In this document: positions 61,566 through 64,000 of the stretch, piece by piece
Layout: the number at the start of each line of letters is the position of its first letter
How positions within the stretch are numbered: the stretch's first letter is position 1
From: Clostridia bacterium
GTDB taxonomy: Bacteria > Bacillota > Clostridia > Peptostreptococcales > Acidaminobacteraceae
Length of the DNA: 64,000 nt
NCBI GenBank assembly: GCA_014859095.1
Contig: JACUUV010000006.1
Coordinates: forward strand, 1 to 64,000
Direction of reading: 5' to 3'
Translations under genes and position numbers: made by a program
The notes under the pieces: model-generated
Databases searched by the model: none
The model's input: only the letters and a program-made list of their open reading frames with translations
What the model was told of the DNA's origin: nothing

Positions 61566-62375
61566 TTAATTGGTTATATTTAATGGAACCATTGGTATGA
61601 TGGTTTTTTCCTTATCAATGATTCTAAATGTCATTTCTTTTACAAGTCGCATCTCACTATTTAAAAATCTCAGTTTGTAAGTGCCGTTCGACAGATATCC
61701 GATTTCCTTATAAAAACTCATGTTTTTGATGGTATCATTGTAAATATGTTTTTCAAACAATGACAAATAATCAATCATCGCAAGAGAATATGATTTTCTG
61801 AGTGTATTGAGTTCCGATCTGATTGTGGACCACTTTTTATAATCCTCATAAACAGATGGGTCGAGTTTTGACAGTTCTTCAAGCCGATCTGCAATCAAAT
61901 CAAAATGATACTGTTTATTGAGTTCTGTATACGCGCTTTGCTTTATGGCAAGTGCGTCTTTGATTTCGAAGAAATGGTTGATGATTTTGGTTTCTCTTAC
62001 CAAGCCTTCAGAAAAAGTAGGCTGTTGATTTGCATAAACCCTACTGAGGGCAGTACTTTTATCCATACTTGCCGCACCAGAATTAAGCCTCATCACAGAG
62101 ACATTCAGCCCATCACCCAGTTCATTCCCAAAAGACAGTTGTCTGTCCACTTTCACAAGGGAAACCGAAAGAGGGTTGTCGACTATTCTCGTGTTGTTGA
62201 TATTCACGTTGATGAATATCAAATTGTCATTTGTGATGCTCTCACTCATTGGTTCACCGATGATGATCTGATCCGGTGCTATGGGTGAGGCATTTGAATT
62301 TTCAAATGCAAAGGCGGTATTTCCTGTTGTGAAAATCACCAAAGCCAATATCATTATAAGTCCTTTACGGAACAT
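61566..62375 (-). CDS. Unknown secreted protein in the wal operon
   Basis: 269 residues from the ATG at 62375 (GGAGG site). Signal peptide ending near NTAFAFEN, then about 240 residues without a family I can name: an early beta-rich part (LIFINVNINNTRIVDNPLSVSLVKVDR) and a helical part (about 130-215) with many charged residues. It lies between walK and yycH, where Bacillus and Staphylococcus have nothing, so it may be an extra outer regulator or target of WalK. Confidence 0.6.
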   Translation of the reverse strand: MFRKGLIMILALVIFTTGNTAFAFENSNASPIAPDQIIIGEPMSESITNDNLIFINVNINNTRIVDNPLSVSLVKVDRQLSFGNELGDGLNVSVMRLNSGAASMDKSTALSRVYANQQPTFSEGLVRETKIINHFFEIKDALAIKQSAYTELNKQYHFDLIADRLEELSKLDPSVYEDYKKWSTIRSELNTLRKSYSLAMIDYLSLFEKHIYNDTIKNMSFYKEIGYLSNGTYKLRFLNSEMRLVKEMTFRIIDKEKTIIPMVPLNITN

Positions 62376-62476
62376 GAGGATCCTCCAAAATTGTTTTGAT
62401 CGAAAACTACATTCAATCTCTATATCATTATACACATTATTTGTTACAGAAGCATTACGCAGTATTTAAATCAAAA

Positions 62477-64000
62477 TTACACCTCATGAATTCCATAGGG
62501 CAAAATGATCGTTACCTTGGTGCCCACTCCATACTCCGAATCAATTCGAATATCGCCACCATGTGCCTCCGCAATCTCTTTGGCGATTGAAAGTCCGAGA
62601 CCTGTTCCCCCGAGTTCTCTCGATCTTGCCTTATCCACACGATAAAATCTTTCAAAAATTCTGTTCAAGTCCTGGTCCGGTATACCAATTCCACTGTCTG
62701 TCACCACGAGTTCAAAATGATCCTCATCCGAACCTTCTCTCAAATCTATGATGATCTGAGAATCCTCATTTGAGTATTTGATGCCGTTTGACAATATATT
62801 GAGCACCAATTGTTCGATTTTGTCATAGTCAATCAAGGCATAAATTTTAATATCTTTATAATGATTCACCATTTCTTGTCTCTTTTGATCCGCGGTTGCC
62901 TTGACTTTTAGGACACAAGTGTCGAGGAGTGAGTTGACTTCATATCTTTCACGTTTAAGACGAATGGTATCCGAGTCAAAATTGCTGAGTTCAAGCAAAT
63001 CGCGCACCAGTCTTGCCATACGGTCCGCTTCGGTGTTGATGACTTCCAAAAATGTCTTTTGCATTTCTGGATCATCCACAGCACCATCCAAAATGGTCTC
63101 AGTATAACTTTTGATGCTCGTAAGAGGTGTCTTGAGCTCATGCGAGACATTGGCTACGAATTCTCTTCTCATATTCTCAAGCCGTTCCTCTTCGGTGATG
63201 TCTTGGAGTACAAAAACCACGCCCATTTTTTTCGAAGACTCATCTAAAAATGGTGCAAAATTCACTTTCAGGATCAGCAAATTGTATGAAATACTTTTTG
63301 ATCCAATGCCATTGTTGAGTTTTCCGGAACTGTAGATTGATAACAGATCACCAATGATGTCATCGTTAAAGACACCGTCCGTAGTCAATAATTTCCCGGC
63401 TTTCGGATTGCAATGAATGATCTGCCCTTCAGCATTTATGGCTATAAGGCCATCTTCCATGTAATTGATGATGGCTTCAAGTTTGCTTTTTTCACTGGAT
63501 ATTTCAGAAATGTATTTCTTGAGCTCTCCCGTAAGAAAGTTAAATGTCTTTGAAAGAGCACCGATTTCATCCTCCGATCGGACTTCAACGATTTGATTGA
63601 AATCGCCCTCGGCGAGTTTTGCAGCTTTGAGTGTGACTTCATTGATCGGATCCGTGATGCTCTTTGACAACAAGAATCCTATGATGATGGAAAGTACAAG
63701 ACTCATCGCCACAGCTTGCAAGATGATCCTTCTGGCCCGATTGAGCGTACCATATATGTCATTTAGATCATATCGCAAATAAATCAGACCAATTTGCACA
63801 TTTTTACTATAAACCGGATAAACCTTGTCTTTGGTACGGACATTGCCGGAAAGTTCGAAATTCTTTTCCACGGTCTTTCCGATCAACCCTTCGACAACAA
63901 GTCCTGTATTGAGCACTTCAGATACTGGCCGATCAACATTTTCAGTACTCGTAGCCAATATCTTCTGTGATTTTTGATCGATGATATAAATCTCTTCTCT
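62477..64000 (-). CDS. walK: WalK-type sensor histidine kinase (5' end outside window)
   Basis: At least 508 residues, cut by the window edge: the frame stays open to 64000. Visible order: part of the outer sensor (IYIIDQKSQKILATSTEN), a membrane helix, HAMP (about FLLSKSITDPINEVTLKAAKLAEG), PAS (YMEDGLIAINAEGQIIHCNPKAGKLL), HisKA (VANVSHELKTPLTSIKSYTE) and HATPase (GTGLGLSIAKEIAEAHGG). Following yycH and yycI identify it as WalK/YycG/VicK, the essential wall-homeostasis kinase. The walR gene would be just outside. Confidence 0.9.
   Translation of the reverse strand, partial: REEIYIIDQKSQKILATSTENVDRPVSEVLNTGLVVEGLIGKTVEKNFELSGNVRTKDKVYPVYSKNVQIGLIYLRYDLNDIYGTLNRARRIILQAVAMSLVLSIIIGFLLSKSITDPINEVTLKAAKLAEGDFNQIVEVRSEDEIGALSKTFNFLTGELKKYISEISSEKSKLEAIINYMEDGLIAINAEGQIIHCNPKAGKLLTTDGVFNDDIIGDLLSIYSSGKLNNGIGSKSISYNLLILKVNFAPFLDESSKKMGVVFVLQDITEEERLENMRREFVANVSHELKTPLTSIKSYTETILDGAVDDPEMQKTFLEVINTEADRMARLVRDLLELSNFDSDTIRLKRERYEVNSLLDTCVLKVKATADQKRQEMVNHYKDIKIYALIDYDKIEQLVLNILSNGIKYSNEDSQIIIDLREGSDEDHFELVVTDSGIGIPDQDLNRIFERFYRVDKARSRELGGTGLGLSIAKEIAEAHGGDIRIDSEYGVGTKVTIILPYGIHEV

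Noticed and set aside
62477-63958. walK starting at 63958
   Set aside because: That start is an internal TTG; the frame continues without a stop to the window edge with typical sensor sequence, so the gene is partial here.

Overview
The window looks like chromosome of an anaerobic, low-to-moderate-GC Firmicute of class Clostridia. The gene order rho, rpmE, tdk, yqhQ-like, prmC, prfA, ywlC/sua5, rpiB, upp, tagO, wecB and then an atp operon is typical of that group. A sodium-type F-ATP synthase, lysine-fermentation enzymes, Bcd-EtfAB and a DUF3787 spore-associated small protein fit an amino-acid-fermenting anaerobe. I infer a Fusibacter- or Acidaminobacter-like relative, but the sequence alone does not prove the genus. 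I saw no rRNA or tRNA genes, insertion sequences, prophage or CRISPR array.

Layout. 60-7733 (minus) is a complete F1Fo ATP synthase operon (atpZ, atpI, atpB, atpE1, atpE2, atpF, atpH, atpA, atpG, atpD, atpC). It encodes two kinds of rotor subunit: a normal two-helix c subunit and a fused four-helix one in which only the first hairpin keeps the ion-binding glutamate. 7841-18760 (minus) holds wall-polymer precursor genes (wecB, tagO), upp-rpiB-sua5, a CPA2 cation antiporter, tdk-yqhQ-prmC-prfA, rpmE and rho. 18901-25659 has a secreted transglutaminase-like protein, the kal-kce lysine-fermentation pair, pyrG behind a possible attenuator, and an SLH protein. 25818-32496 (plus) is an alpha/beta hydrolase, a membrane Mur ligase, ddl, a two-component system and a zinc-ribbon/AMIN-like protein. 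32556-38969 (minus) has a glycine-zipper membrane protein, bcd-etfB-etfA, and a NitT/TauT-type ABC transporter with a 133-residue unknown.

39041-47097 contains a methyltransferase remnant, a yybP-ykoY (Mn2+) riboswitch in front of a CaCA exchanger, a MATE pump, an SLH-CAP protein, and a znuACB-zur zinc-uptake operon. 47094-52619 has an rRNA pseudouridine synthase, an HD-GYP response regulator with its PAS kinase, an acetyltransferase behind a cluster of operator-like repeats, and a CofE-like ligase. 52683-56596 has a BusR-like c-di-AMP regulator, a 50-residue DUF3787 gene, a GNAT-CHAD fusion, hemolysin III and a DUF1836 regulator. 56573-64000 (minus) is the Wal (YycFG) region: walK (cut by the window edge), an unknown secreted protein, yycH, yycI, walJ, then a beta-lactamase-fold membrane protein.

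How the parts connect. Na+ bioenergetics (ATP synthase and antiporter), crotonyl-CoA production and reduction (kal-kce, bcd-etf), and envelope building and surveillance (tagO, wecB, ddl, Mur ligase, walK, SLH proteins) are the main themes. The most notable points are the hybrid Na+ rotor, the GNAT-CHAD fusion, the three-state pyrG leader, the Mn2+ switch on a CaCA exchanger, and the znu promoter laid over a terminator palindrome.
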